The notes under the pieces: model-generated
What the model was told of the DNA's origin: nothing
What the model saw: only the letters and a program-made list of their open reading frames with translations
The model's database searches: none
Shown here: piece by piece, positions 1 through 7,347 of the stretch
Position numbering within the stretch: the first letter of the stretch is position 1
Layout of the letters: every line of letters begins with the position of its first letter
Source of the DNA: Haloferax sp046557615
Lineage (GTDB): Archaea > Halobacteriota > Halobacteria > Halobacteriales > Haloferacaceae
Direction: 5' to 3'
Assembly (NCBI RefSeq): GCF_046557615.1
Contig: NZ_JBKIII010000002.1
Coordinates: 310,001 to 374,000 of the forward strand
Length of the DNA stretch: 64,000 nucleotides
Made by a program: the position numbers and the translations under genes

Positions 1-643
1 CTTCTTCGGCCAGCGTCGTTGCGAGGTCGAAGTTACCGCTTTCGTAGGCGTCAACAGCGTTGTTGAACGACTGCTGAGCCTCTTGGGTGTTGCCCGAAGA
101 CGACGCGATAGCCGCCTCTGCGGAATCTAACGCCGTGCGTGCGGCCGCACTGTCATCGGTGTGGTGGGTTGCGCTCCACGCCCCGATATCGTTGCTGGAA
201 CCGCCTTCGCGGGTCTGGTTGAGCGACATGACCGTAAAGGACTGTGCGGGGTCGTACGAGTACGCCTCGACTTCCGGCACCGTCCCGGTCACTTTGACTT
301 CGACTTCGCTCGTTCCGTCAGCGGCGGCGATTTCGCCACCGGTGAAGTTCTGCCCGTCGAAGGATTCCTGACCGACTTTCGCACCCGTCTGGTCGTAGTA
401 CGTGACGGTCCACGTCACGGACTCGAGTTCCGTGTTCCCTGCGAGGGTCCACGATTCGAGTTCTGGGTTCTGATACAGCTCGTCGAGGGTGACCGATGCG
501 GTCACCTGGTCACCGACGGCGGCGTCCGAGGTGACGTCCTCAGACGCGACGCTCACGGCGCCTGCCGGAACCGCAACGACCGACAGGAGTACGACGAGTG
601 CGAACGCCAGCTTAGAAAAGCGATTCCAGTTCGTCTTCGTCAT
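1..643 (-). CDS. Secreted protein downstream of cetZ1, partial (runs off left edge)
   Basis: The reverse-strand frame is open from an ATG at 643 to the window edge, so the C-terminus is missing. The N-terminus is a Sec-type signal peptide: basic residues, a hydrophobic stretch FALVVLLSVVAVPAGA, then a polar mature part. After about 140 residues of beta-rich sequence comes an Ala/Asp/Glu-rich helical part containing AARTALDSAEAAIAS. The ATG lies inside the 3' end of cetZ1, giving a 32-nt overlap in another frame, so the two are probably co-transcribed. No family is recognised. It is likely exported and may be membrane-anchored beyond the window; that last point is inference. Confidence 0.75.
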   Translation of the reverse strand, partial: MTKTNWNRFSKLAFALVVLLSVVAVPAGAVSVASEDVTSDAAVGDQVTASVTLDELYQNPELESWTLAGNTELESVTWTVTYYDQTGAKVGQESFDGQNFTGGEIAAADGTSEVEVKVTGTVPEVEAYSYDPAQSFTVMSLNQTREGGSSNDIGAWSATHHTDDSAAARTALDSAEAAIASSSGNTQEAQQSFNNAVDAYESGNFDLATTLAEE

Positions 644-1796
644 CGTTTACGAGGTTCTCCAGATTGGAATCGCTCTCCTCACGGATCTCTTCGATGTTGT
701 CTTGGGCTTCGATAGCAACTTGCTGGAGTTCCTTGATGCGCGGGACGTTCGTCACGCCCGACAGAAGGATGACACTGGCGACCTTGCCAGCACCCGGAAT
801 CGGGTAGTCTCCACCGCGGACTTCCATCGACCCGGTCTGCTCCTCGATCCACTTCCGCCCGCGCTCTATGCCTTTTCTGTTCAGATGCTCCGGCGGGCCA
901 GCGAGGACGAGCAGTGCGCGCTCAGAGCCTTCGATCTCACAGGGGAGCGTCAGGCGGCCGAGTGCGGCTTTGCGAACGAGGCTGGTGATGCGGTTGGTCG
1001 TGTGTGCGGTGTCGAGGTTGTCGTCTGCCTCGTTGCCACCGGTGATACGGGACAACAGACCGCCGCTCTTCTTCTTGGGTTCGACACCTTCGGAGGCGTA
1101 GCCAACGGTGGAGACGCCGCCGCCAGCGAGCGTGTTGATAATCTCGGAGGAGTCAACGACACTCTCTGCGACGTTTGCTCCGTCTTTGACCTCGCCCGCA
1201 CCGAAGAGTACGCCGAAGCGGTTGACGATCTCTTCGTTGATCTCGTCGTAGCCGCCTTGGACGGACTCGCCGGTCTTCCGCCACGCGTCGTTGTCGAACA
1301 CGAGGAGGTTGTCGACCTCGCGGACGAACGTCTGGAACGAGCGTGCGGCGTTGAGCGTGTAGATGCCACCCTCGTCGGAACCGGGGAGGACACCGAGTCC
1401 GTAGACGGGTTCGGTGTAGATGCGCTTGAGGTGCTTTGCGAGCACGGGCGCACCGCCGGAACCGGTCCCACCGCCGAGACCGGAGACGACGAGGAACGCA
1501 TCGACTTCGTGGACGGGGATGCTGTCGATTGCACCCTGCACTTCGTCGATGTCCTCTTCGGCGATTTCCGCGCCGAGTTCGTTGTCCGCACCGACGCCGT
1601 GTCCCTTTACGCGAGACTGGCCGATGAGGACGCGCTGGTCCTTCGGGATGTTCTTCAATCCGAGCAAGTCGGCCTTCGCAGAGTTCACTGCGACGGCCGC
1701 GCGGACGATGCCCGCGTTGCGTTGGCGGTCATATTCGACAAATTTGTCGACGATTTTTCCACCAGCTTGCCCGAATCCGATCATTGCAAGCTTCAT
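612..1796 (-). CDS. cetZ1: CetZ1 tubulin-like cytoskeletal GTPase
   Basis: This 394-residue protein carries the FtsZ/tubulin GTPase core. It has an N-terminal nucleotide-binding motif GFGQAGGKIVD, the signature GLGGGTGSGG at about residues 107-116, and a T7 loop VVDSSEII in which Glu218 occupies the catalytic position studied in H. volcanii CetZ1. An acidic tail follows. CetZ1 is known to control rod-shape development and swimming motility. The start at 1796 gives the canonical N-terminus MKLAMIGFGQ; the frame stays open 13 codons upstream, but that extension does not resemble the family. Its 3' end overlaps a secreted-protein gene. Assignment to CetZ1 rather than CetZ2 rests on remembered sequence similarity. 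Confidence 0.95.
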   Translation of the reverse strand: MKLAMIGFGQAGGKIVDKFVEYDRQRNAGIVRAAVAVNSAKADLLGLKNIPKDQRVLIGQSRVKGHGVGADNELGAEIAEEDIDEVQGAIDSIPVHEVDAFLVVSGLGGGTGSGGAPVLAKHLKRIYTEPVYGLGVLPGSDEGGIYTLNAARSFQTFVREVDNLLVFDNDAWRKTGESVQGGYDEINEEIVNRFGVLFGAGEVKDGANVAESVVDSSEIINTLAGGGVSTVGYASEGVEPKKKSGGLLSRITGGNEADDNLDTAHTTNRITSLVRKAALGRLTLPCEIEGSERALLVLAGPPEHLNRKGIERGRKWIEEQTGSMEVRGGDYPIPGAGKVASVILLSGVTNVPRIKELQQVAIEAQDNIEEIREESDSNLENLVNDDEDELESLF

Positions 1797-2012
1797 GGGT
1801 TCGGTCCCCTCTCCATTGCGTAAATGCCAGTACAAACGTGGACATAAGCGTTGTGATGGATTTCTGTACCTACACAGACATATTAGGTGGAAAAAACGGA
1901 AGACGGAGAGAAGCCATTAACTCCTCATTATACTTTTTGGCCGTTTACTAACGAGGCGAAAATTCGGGTTTTTATATTAGGTTAATCTGAACGGTGAGCG
2001 CGCGCCTGTCAG

Positions 2013-2918
2013 TCAGGGCCGCTCGGTGAGATACTGTTCGAACGTTTTCATGTCTGATTCGGAGACCCCAAAGGCCTCGACCTGATTGTCAGTGGTGGTG
2101 TTGTCGAACTGAAGCGACCGGTACTGGTCTGGGCCCATCGGGAACCCCGGTACTGCGCCCAAGACGGTCAACCCGACGCCTGCGAGCGCCATCGGAAGCG
2201 GGACGATGGAAATCGACTTGTTCTCCGAATCGTAGACCATCTCCGTAATCGTTCGGAGGGTGAGCTTTTCCGGCCCGCCAATCGTGTAGGTCTGACCGAC
2301 GTGTGCGTCGTCCTCCACTGCGTCCGCGAGCATCGGCACGAGGTCACCGACCCAAATCGGCTGGAAGCGCGTTTTCCCATTGCCGGGGAGTGGGTAGAGC
2401 GGCACGCCAGGGGCGAACATCCCCTTGAGTCGTTTCGTGAAAGAGACGAACTCACCGCCGTCGCCGAAGACGACCGACGGTCGGAAGATGACCCACTCGA
2501 GGTCGGAGTCGGTGACTGCGGCCTCTGCATTCCCCTTCGCGCGGATGTACGCAGTGTCCCCGTTGGGGTCGGCACCCAGCGCGCTCATCTGAACGAACCG
2601 CGAGACGCCGTGTTCTTCGGCGGCGCTCACCGCATTGGCGGTCCCCTGTCGGTGGATGATGTCGTGCATCTTGTTGCCGCCTTTCGGTTCGAACAGCGGC
2701 GAGAGGGCGACGAGGTTCACCACGGCGTCTTTCCCCTCGAAGGCGTCTACGATGGAGTCGTAGTCCGTGATGTCGCCTGCGACGCCCTCCACGCCGTCTG
2801 GGAGGTCGGCACTGCTCGGGTCCCGTGACATCGCCGTCACACTGTGTCCGCGCGAGGACAGCTCTCGGCACAGGTGTGTTCCGATGAATCCACTGCCGCC
2901 GACAACAAGCACGTTCAT
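2013..2918 (-). CDS. NAD(P)-binding epimerase, NDUFA9-like atypical SDR
   Basis: The 301-residue protein begins with a Rossmann motif, LVVGGSGFIGTHLC, and continues with a typical atypical-SDR layout (NLVALSP, RFVQMSALGA, VIFRPSVVFGDG). This matches the NAD-dependent epimerase/complex I NDUFA9-like family, which binds a dinucleotide; most haloarchaeal members have no assigned substrate. A near-C-terminal hydrophobic stretch around PLPMALAGVGLTVLGAVPG may contact the membrane. It is a single gene facing away from tmk, and the 95 bp after the coding region has no gene. Confidence 0.85.
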   Translation of the reverse strand: MNVLVVGGSGFIGTHLCRELSSRGHSVTAMSRDPSSADLPDGVEGVAGDITDYDSIVDAFEGKDAVVNLVALSPLFEPKGGNKMHDIIHRQGTANAVSAAEEHGVSRFVQMSALGADPNGDTAYIRAKGNAEAAVTDSDLEWVIFRPSVVFGDGGEFVSFTKRLKGMFAPGVPLYPLPGNGKTRFQPIWVGDLVPMLADAVEDDAHVGQTYTIGGPEKLTLRTITEMVYDSENKSISIVPLPMALAGVGLTVLGAVPGFPMGPDQYRSLQFDNTTTDNQVEAFGVSESDMKTFEQYLTERP

Positions 2919-3107
2919 GCTCTAATGTTCGACGGAATGACGGTAAAGCTAACGGGAGATACCGGTGGATTTCGCCCGAGAACGCTCCGACAGCAAGCAA
3001 TTCCGAGGTGACGACAGGTGGAGTTACCACCGACCAACACGCCGGGTGGCCGGTGCGTCCCACCGAGGTTCAGGGCGCTTTTTCATGCGGGGGGTCTCAG
3101 AGGAGGT

Positions 3108-3701
3108 ATGCTCATCACTCTCGAAGGACTCGACGGGAGCGGAAAGACAACCGTCTGGGAGGCCCTCCACGACACCTACCCCGATGCGGTCTTCACCCGT
3201 GAGCCCACCGACGACTCGTGGTATGGCGAGGCTGTCAACCGCGCCATCGCCGACGACGATGCCGACCCATTGGCGACGCTCTTTCTCTTTACTGCCGACC
3301 ACGCAGACCATCTCTCTCGCGTGATTCGACCGAACCTCGCCGACGGCGAACTCGTCATCTCCGACCGCTACTCCGACTCACGCTACGCCTACCAAGCCGC
3401 TTCGCTCCGGCACACCGACCTCGAACGCCCGATGGAGTACATCATGGGCATCCACGCCGCCTTCTCTCGCACCCCGGACAAGACCATCTACCTCGACGTG
3501 GACCCCGAGACGGCAGCCGCACGCAGTGGCTCGACGAACAAGTTCGAACAAGCGGCCTACCTCGCGGACGTGCGTGCGAACTACGAACGAATTATCGAGG
3601 CCGAACCCGAGCGATTCGTCCGCGTCGATGCGACCCAACCGCCAGAAGACGTCCTCGACGCTGTCGAAGCGGCACTCGAAGAAATTCTCGAAGAAGCCTA
3701 A
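3108..3701 (+). CDS. tmk: Thymidylate kinase (dTMP kinase)
   Basis: The 197-residue protein phosphorylates dTMP to dTDP for DNA precursor synthesis. It opens with MLITLEGLDGSGKTT, the P-loop of the family, followed by the DR(Y/S) motif in VISDRYSDSRYAYQ and a LID-like segment after TIYLDVDPETAAAR. The start at 3108 is chosen because the protein begins right at the P-loop strand and AGGAGGT stands directly upstream; the frame extends 30 codons further upstream without similarity. Length is normal for archaeal Tmk. Confidence 0.95.
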   Translation: MLITLEGLDGSGKTTVWEALHDTYPDAVFTREPTDDSWYGEAVNRAIADDDADPLATLFLFTADHADHLSRVIRPNLADGELVISDRYSDSRYAYQAASLRHTDLERPMEYIMGIHAAFSRTPDKTIYLDVDPETAAARSGSTNKFEQAAYLADVRANYERIIEAEPERFVRVDATQPPEDVLDAVEAALEEILEEA

Positions 3702-3705
3702 CGGA

Positions 3706-4026
3706 CTACCGCGAGTCGGGCATATTTTCGTACTCTTCCGGCGGGGGGACGTACAGCGTATCGATGGTGAATCCAAGGACGAGTGGCATCCCAATCATCA
3801 CGCCGAGTGCGGCGGCCGGGCTGCCGAGGTTGACACCGATGCCGAGTACCCCCGTGAAGACGAGCGTCGAGAAGAACAGCACCAGCGGGATGAGAAACAG
3901 GGCGTAGATGATGTAGCCCCACTGGGTACTCAGCCGAAGGCGGAAGAATCGCGTCATGACCGCCGCGACGAGCGTGTGGAGGAGGATGACGACCCCCAGG
4001 AGGACGAGGGAGACGACTGAAACCAT
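3706..4026 (-). CDS. Small three-TM membrane protein
   Basis: The 106-residue protein has three hydrophobic segments: residues about 4-25, 38-62 and 68-90. The last is followed by a short polar tail rich in Pro and Glu (YVPPPEEYENMPDSR). It is convergent with tmk, four bases separating the stops. No catalytic motif or known family is recognised, so only membrane localisation can be supported. Confidence 0.7.
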   Translation of the reverse strand: MVSVVSLVLLGVVILLHTLVAAVMTRFFRLRLSTQWGYIIYALFLIPLVLFFSTLVFTGVLGIGVNLGSPAAALGVMIGMPLVLGFTIDTLYVPPPEEYENMPDSR

Positions 4027-4136
4027 ACCTGCGCTACGGAGTGAGGCGTCTTTGGCCTATCGTTCTCGGATATCCGGGCGCTCGTGACGTGTTTTTGAGT
4101 GGTGATGTTTATCATGAAGGAGCGTGAGAAATCGCT

Positions 4137-5183
4137 ATGCACCGACTCATCGACGAGCGCGGGTTGGCGGACACCAAATTCACTGAGGATGATGCCCGCC
4201 TTGCACTCCGCGATATGATTCGGGCGCGCCGGTTCGACGAGCGCGCATTGGCCCTCCAACGACGCGGGTGGATGAGCGGTTATCCGCCGTACCGTGGACA
4301 GGAAGCCTCACAAATCGGCGCGGCACACGCCATGCGCGAAGACGACGTGTTGCTCCCGACGTACCGGTCCAACGCCCTCCAACTCGCCCGCGGCGTCCCC
4401 GCGAGGGATATGTTCATGTTCCGACGCGGATTCGCCGAGTACCAGTCCGACCACGGCATCCCGATTTTCCCGCAGGCAGTCCCGATTGCCAGTCAAATCC
4501 CACACGCGGCAGGCGTCGGTATGGCGTCCAATTACACCGGTGACGATTACGCCGCACTGGTCTGCTTCGGTGACGGGGCAACCTCCGAAGGCGACTTCCA
4601 CGTGGGACTGAACTTCGCCGGGGTGTTCGACGCACCTGTCGTCTTCTTCTGTGAGAACAACGGATGGGCGATTTCGCTCCCCAGAGAGAAACAGACGGCC
4701 AGCGAGTCGATTGCAATCAAAGCCGACGCCTACGGAATCGAAGGCGTCCAAGTCGATGGCAACGACCCCCTCGCAGTCAGAGAAGTCGTCGAAGACGCAC
4801 TCGAAAAGGCACGTGGCGGCAACCCGGTTCTCATCGAGAGTCTCACCTATCGACAGGGGCCGCACACGACCGCAGACGACCCATCGCGCTACCGCGACGG
4901 CCAACAGGATATGCCCGAGTGGCGAACTCGTGACCCACTCGAACGGTTCGAAGAGTTCTGTCGAACCAACGGCGTCGCCGACGACGAACTCATCGACTCG
5001 ATGTACGAAGACGCGAACGAAGAACTCAGTGAGGCAGTCGAACTGGCCGAAGCCGAAGACGACCTCGGCCCTGAGGAGTTGTTCGACCACGTGTACGCGG
5101 AACTCACGCCCGAACTCGCCGCTCAGCGTTCGGAGAACCTGGAATTTGTCGAGAAGTACGGTCCGTTCTCTCTCGACCGGTGA
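4137..5183 (+). CDS. 2-oxoacid dehydrogenase E1 component, alpha subunit (orphan)
   Basis: The 348-residue protein has the thiamine pyrophosphate motif of the E1-alpha family, running from CFGDGATSEGDF to FCENNGWAIS, plus the conserved YRGQEA and HTTADDPSRYR segments. In a normal complex E1-alpha pairs with E1-beta, E2 and E3 for oxidative decarboxylation of pyruvate or branched-chain 2-oxoacids. None of these partners lies nearby: the next gene is a small Lrp-like protein on the other strand. I recall that H. volcanii also has an isolated E1-alpha gene. It may borrow a beta subunit from another locus or act alone; the substrate is unknown. Confidence 0.9.
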   Translation: MHRLIDERGLADTKFTEDDARLALRDMIRARRFDERALALQRRGWMSGYPPYRGQEASQIGAAHAMREDDVLLPTYRSNALQLARGVPARDMFMFRRGFAEYQSDHGIPIFPQAVPIASQIPHAAGVGMASNYTGDDYAALVCFGDGATSEGDFHVGLNFAGVFDAPVVFFCENNGWAISLPREKQTASESIAIKADAYGIEGVQVDGNDPLAVREVVEDALEKARGGNPVLIESLTYRQGPHTTADDPSRYRDGQQDMPEWRTRDPLERFEEFCRTNGVADDELIDSMYEDANEELSEAVELAEAEDDLGPEELFDHVYAELTPELAAQRSENLEFVEKYGPFSLDR

Positions 5184-5190
5184 GTGGCCG

Positions 5191-5424
5191 CTACTCGTCG
5201 AGCGAGATGTACGTTTTCGTGTCGGTGACGCCTTGGAGTCCTTGGACCCGACTCGATGCCGTTTTCAGCACTTCGTAGACTGCTTCTGTCTCGACTTCGG
5301 CGATGATATCGTATGCGCCAGCGACGATGTGTGCTTCTGAGACGGTCTCTAATTCACGGATTGGCGAAAGCAACTGTTCGGACTCACCGGCGCCTGTTTT
5401 CACCATGATAAACGCATGAACCAT
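5191..5424 (-). CDS. Stand-alone Lrp/AsnC ligand-binding (RAM) domain protein
   Basis: This 77-residue protein corresponds only to the C-terminal alpha-beta ligand-binding domain of Lrp/AsnC regulators: it starts MVHAFIMVKTGAGE and contains AHIVAGAYDIIAEVE and TYISLDE. No helix-turn-helix is present. Such proteins usually oligomerise and bind amino acids or other small ligands. A very similar gene lies on the far side of the divergent trkA-like gene, so both may report a ligand to the same system. An imperfect palindrome, GTGATA-TTC-TATCAC, lies at 5429-5443, directly upstream of the start. Confidence 0.85.
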   Translation of the reverse strand: MVHAFIMVKTGAGESEQLLSPIRELETVSEAHIVAGAYDIIAEVETEAVYEVLKTASSRVQGLQGVTDTKTYISLDE

Positions 5425-5428
5425 GTGT

Positions 5429-5443
5429 GTGATATTCTATCAC
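5429..5443. promoter_or_regulatory. Palindrome between divergent RAM and TrkA-like genes
   Basis: Six-base inverted arms GTGATA and TATCAC are separated by TTC, five bases upstream of the RAM gene start and about 90 bases before the TrkA-like gene. The position fits an operator or a leader hairpin. No binding protein is known from the sequence. Confidence 0.3.
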
Positions 5444-5532
5444 TCTATGCAAAAGCCTTGCTCCCGGTGAGGCCGGGCGATTCGACTCCGGCGGGGCAAG
5501 GTTATTTGCCTCCGCCGTCATACCGTATTCGC

Positions 5533-6216
5533 ATGCGGTTCGTTATCATTGGTTCTGGTCGGGTTGGGCTACGAACAGCTCGCGTTCTCCGCGAAGAAGG
5601 ACACGATGTCACACTGGTCGAATTAGACCGTGACCGGGCGAGTCGCGCCCGCGACATGAGTTTTGAAGTCGTCCAAGGCGATGGCTCGCACGAAGAGACC
5701 CTGCTCGAAGCAGGAATCGAGGATGCCGACGCCCTCGGGGCGCTCACGGCAGACCTCAACGTGAACTTCGCGGCCTGTATGATTGCTAAACACTTCGGTT
5801 GTCGAACGGTACTCCGAGTGGACGAAGACTACCGCGAAGAGGTGTACCAAAAGTACGCCAAAGAGGTGGACGAAATCGTCTACCCCGAGCGCCTCGGCGC
5901 AATCGGTGCGAAGAACGCACTCCTCGGCGGGTCGATTCAGGCTATCGCAGACATCGCAAAGAGTCTGCAAGTCGTTCTCGTGACGGTGACCGAAAGCTCA
6001 CCGATGAACGGGTACAGCATCGGCGAGGTCGCACTGCCTTCACAGGCACGATTGCTCGCCTTCGGGAAGAACGGCAAACCGATGGGTATCCCCCTCCCCG
6101 ACGACTCGCTCGAAACTGGTGACAGAGTTGCGGTCTTAGCCGAATTCGACGTCCTCAACGACGTTCGCCAACTCCTCGTCGGTGACGAGATGGCCGCGAC
6201 CGCAGGAGGTGTCTGA
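5533..6216 (+). CDS. TrkA-type NAD-binding (RCK) potassium transport regulator
   Basis: The 227-residue protein has a TrkA-N Rossmann domain beginning MRFVIIGSGRVGLRTAR and the acidic strand-end residue in VELDRD. A TrkA-C domain follows (about residues 140-220, from SLQVVLVTVTESSP through GDRVAVLAEFD). Proteins of this kind gate Trk/Ktr K+ channels in response to nucleotides. No channel gene is adjacent. The start at 5533 is chosen over an upstream in-frame start because it begins exactly at the Rossmann strand. It is followed after two bases by a RAM-domain gene, implying an operon. Confidence 0.88.
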   Translation: MRFVIIGSGRVGLRTARVLREEGHDVTLVELDRDRASRARDMSFEVVQGDGSHEETLLEAGIEDADALGALTADLNVNFAACMIAKHFGCRTVLRVDEDYREEVYQKYAKEVDEIVYPERLGAIGAKNALLGGSIQAIADIAKSLQVVLVTVTESSPMNGYSIGEVALPSQARLLAFGKNGKPMGIPLPDDSLETGDRVAVLAEFDVLNDVRQLLVGDEMAATAGGV

Positions 6217-6218
6217 AC

Positions 6219-6455
6219 GTGGTTCACGCCTACATCATGGTCAAAGCCTCGGCCGTCTCGGGCAGTATCGACGAGCTAAAACAGCACTTGCTGGACGTGG
6301 ACAACGGCATCGAGAGCGTTCACATCGTCGCTGGCGACATCGACTTCATCGTCAAAGTGGACGTGGACGCCCCCGCCAACGTCAAAGAGATTGCCGGCGG
6401 GATTCAAGCCGTAGACGGTATCGAAGACACACAAACGTACATCGCGATGGACTGA
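6219..6455 (+). CDS. Stand-alone Lrp/AsnC ligand-binding (RAM) domain protein
   Basis: The 78-residue RAM-only protein begins VVHAYIMVKASAVSG and ends IEDTQTYIAMD, and is clearly related to the one at 5191-5424. It starts at GTG 6219, eight bases after AGGAGGT and two bases after the TrkA-like stop, so it is translated from the same transcript. It lacks a DNA-binding domain. A ligand-sensing or structural role beside the K+ regulator is inferred from linkage only. Confidence 0.87.
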   Translation: MVHAYIMVKASAVSGSIDELKQHLLDVDNGIESVHIVAGDIDFIVKVDVDAPANVKEIAGGIQAVDGIEDTQTYIAMD

Positions 6456-6533
6456 GCTTCGCCAGCCCAGTTTCTCCGGCCCGACGCTCCTTTTACATCC
6501 GCTTCTCGCAGTCGGTAGTGCGCTTTGCAGTCC

Positions 6534-7037
6534 TTAGAACCCAGTTCCCGCCGTCTCGCGGGCTTGGTCGAGGATGCTCGACACCGGTTCGGTGTAGTCG
6601 TATCCGGGGATGATTCCCTGGACGAACGTCCCTTCGACGTAGTCGATAACGGCGCCAGCGTCGTCGATGCCGCGGCGTTCGTTGATGTCGGTGAAAGAGA
6701 CGCGGACGACTGCTTCGTCGCCACTGCGCTGTACCTCGGGGACGAGATCGTGGCCTTTGGCGGTGACGCCACCGGCATCTTCCATCCGCAGTTCGAACGT
6801 CTCGTACCAGCCGTCTTCGACGACGTCGGCGACGCCCTCATCGACTACCGCAGAGAGCATCGGTACGCGAACGACGATATCGAACTCGATGTGTCCGTTG
6901 TCCAGTTCCGAGGCAGTGACTTCGCCGTCGAACGGCGTGGTCACCGATTCGAACGTTCGGCCTGTCGTGTGTTCGAACGACCCGTGGTCGCCGAAGGCCC
7001 GCCGAACACGCCCAGAAAGTTCGTCCTGTTCGCTCAT
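6534..7037 (-). CDS. Conserved haloarchaeal protein, DUF5813-like
   Basis: The 167-residue soluble acidic protein has no catalytic motif that I recognise. It contains an alternating beta-strand pattern (GHIEFDIVVRVPMLS, EAVVRVSFTDINE) and resembles a conserved haloarchaeal family that I recall as DUF5813. The ATG at 7037 is preferred to the upstream TTG. The intergenic region upstream contains a possible small RNA on the opposite strand. Confidence 0.7.
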   Translation of the reverse strand: MSEQDELSGRVRRAFGDHGSFEHTTGRTFESVTTPFDGEVTASELDNGHIEFDIVVRVPMLSAVVDEGVADVVEDGWYETFELRMEDAGGVTAKGHDLVPEVQRSGDEAVVRVSFTDINERRGIDDAGAVIDYVEGTFVQGIIPGYDYTEPVSSILDQARETAGTGF

Positions 7038-7126
7038 GGACAACCGAAGGAACTCCCGAGAGAAAAGCCCGTTGTGTCCGTGTTCGTTTCGCCCTACTGA
7101 GGCGTAATCGGCGGCGTGGCGGCACG

Positions 7127-7240
7127 TTTAAGTAGATTGCCGCGCACCTTTCACGTGACGCTTCGATCTGGAGGGCCGAAGCGTCAGCGGGGACCAAATT
7201 TAGGGCGGCATCGCCGCACGGGCTGCTCCCGTGCGGCTGC
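7127..7240 (+). ncRNA. Candidate small RNA with two perfect hairpins
   Basis: No gene occupies 7038-7347. Within it, a TATA-like TTTAAGTAG at 7127-7135 is followed about 25 bases later by a 10-bp perfect stem (7156-7165 with 7177-7186) whose 11-nt loop contains GGAGGG. A second 10-bp stem (7213-7222 with 7228-7237) has a 5-nt loop and can be lengthened by GGCA/TGCC pairing across a bulge. The predicted start coincides with the first hairpin, as expected for an independent transcript. The structure could instead end transcription of the neighbouring genes. Confidence 0.4.
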
Positions 7241-7347
7241 CCATCCCTTTCTCAGAAACTCACTCATAGAGCGCTGCTGCTGTCGATTTCTGTCGTTTCC
7301 CAACTCGAACTGAGTCAAAACGTCGCGTTCGTCCCGAAACGGAGAGA

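Noticed and set aside
489..1823. A 444-codon forward frame opposite cetZ1
   Set aside because: It is the antisense shadow of cetZ1, a common effect of GC-rich haloarchaeal codon use; its sequence is compositionally odd and unlike any family.
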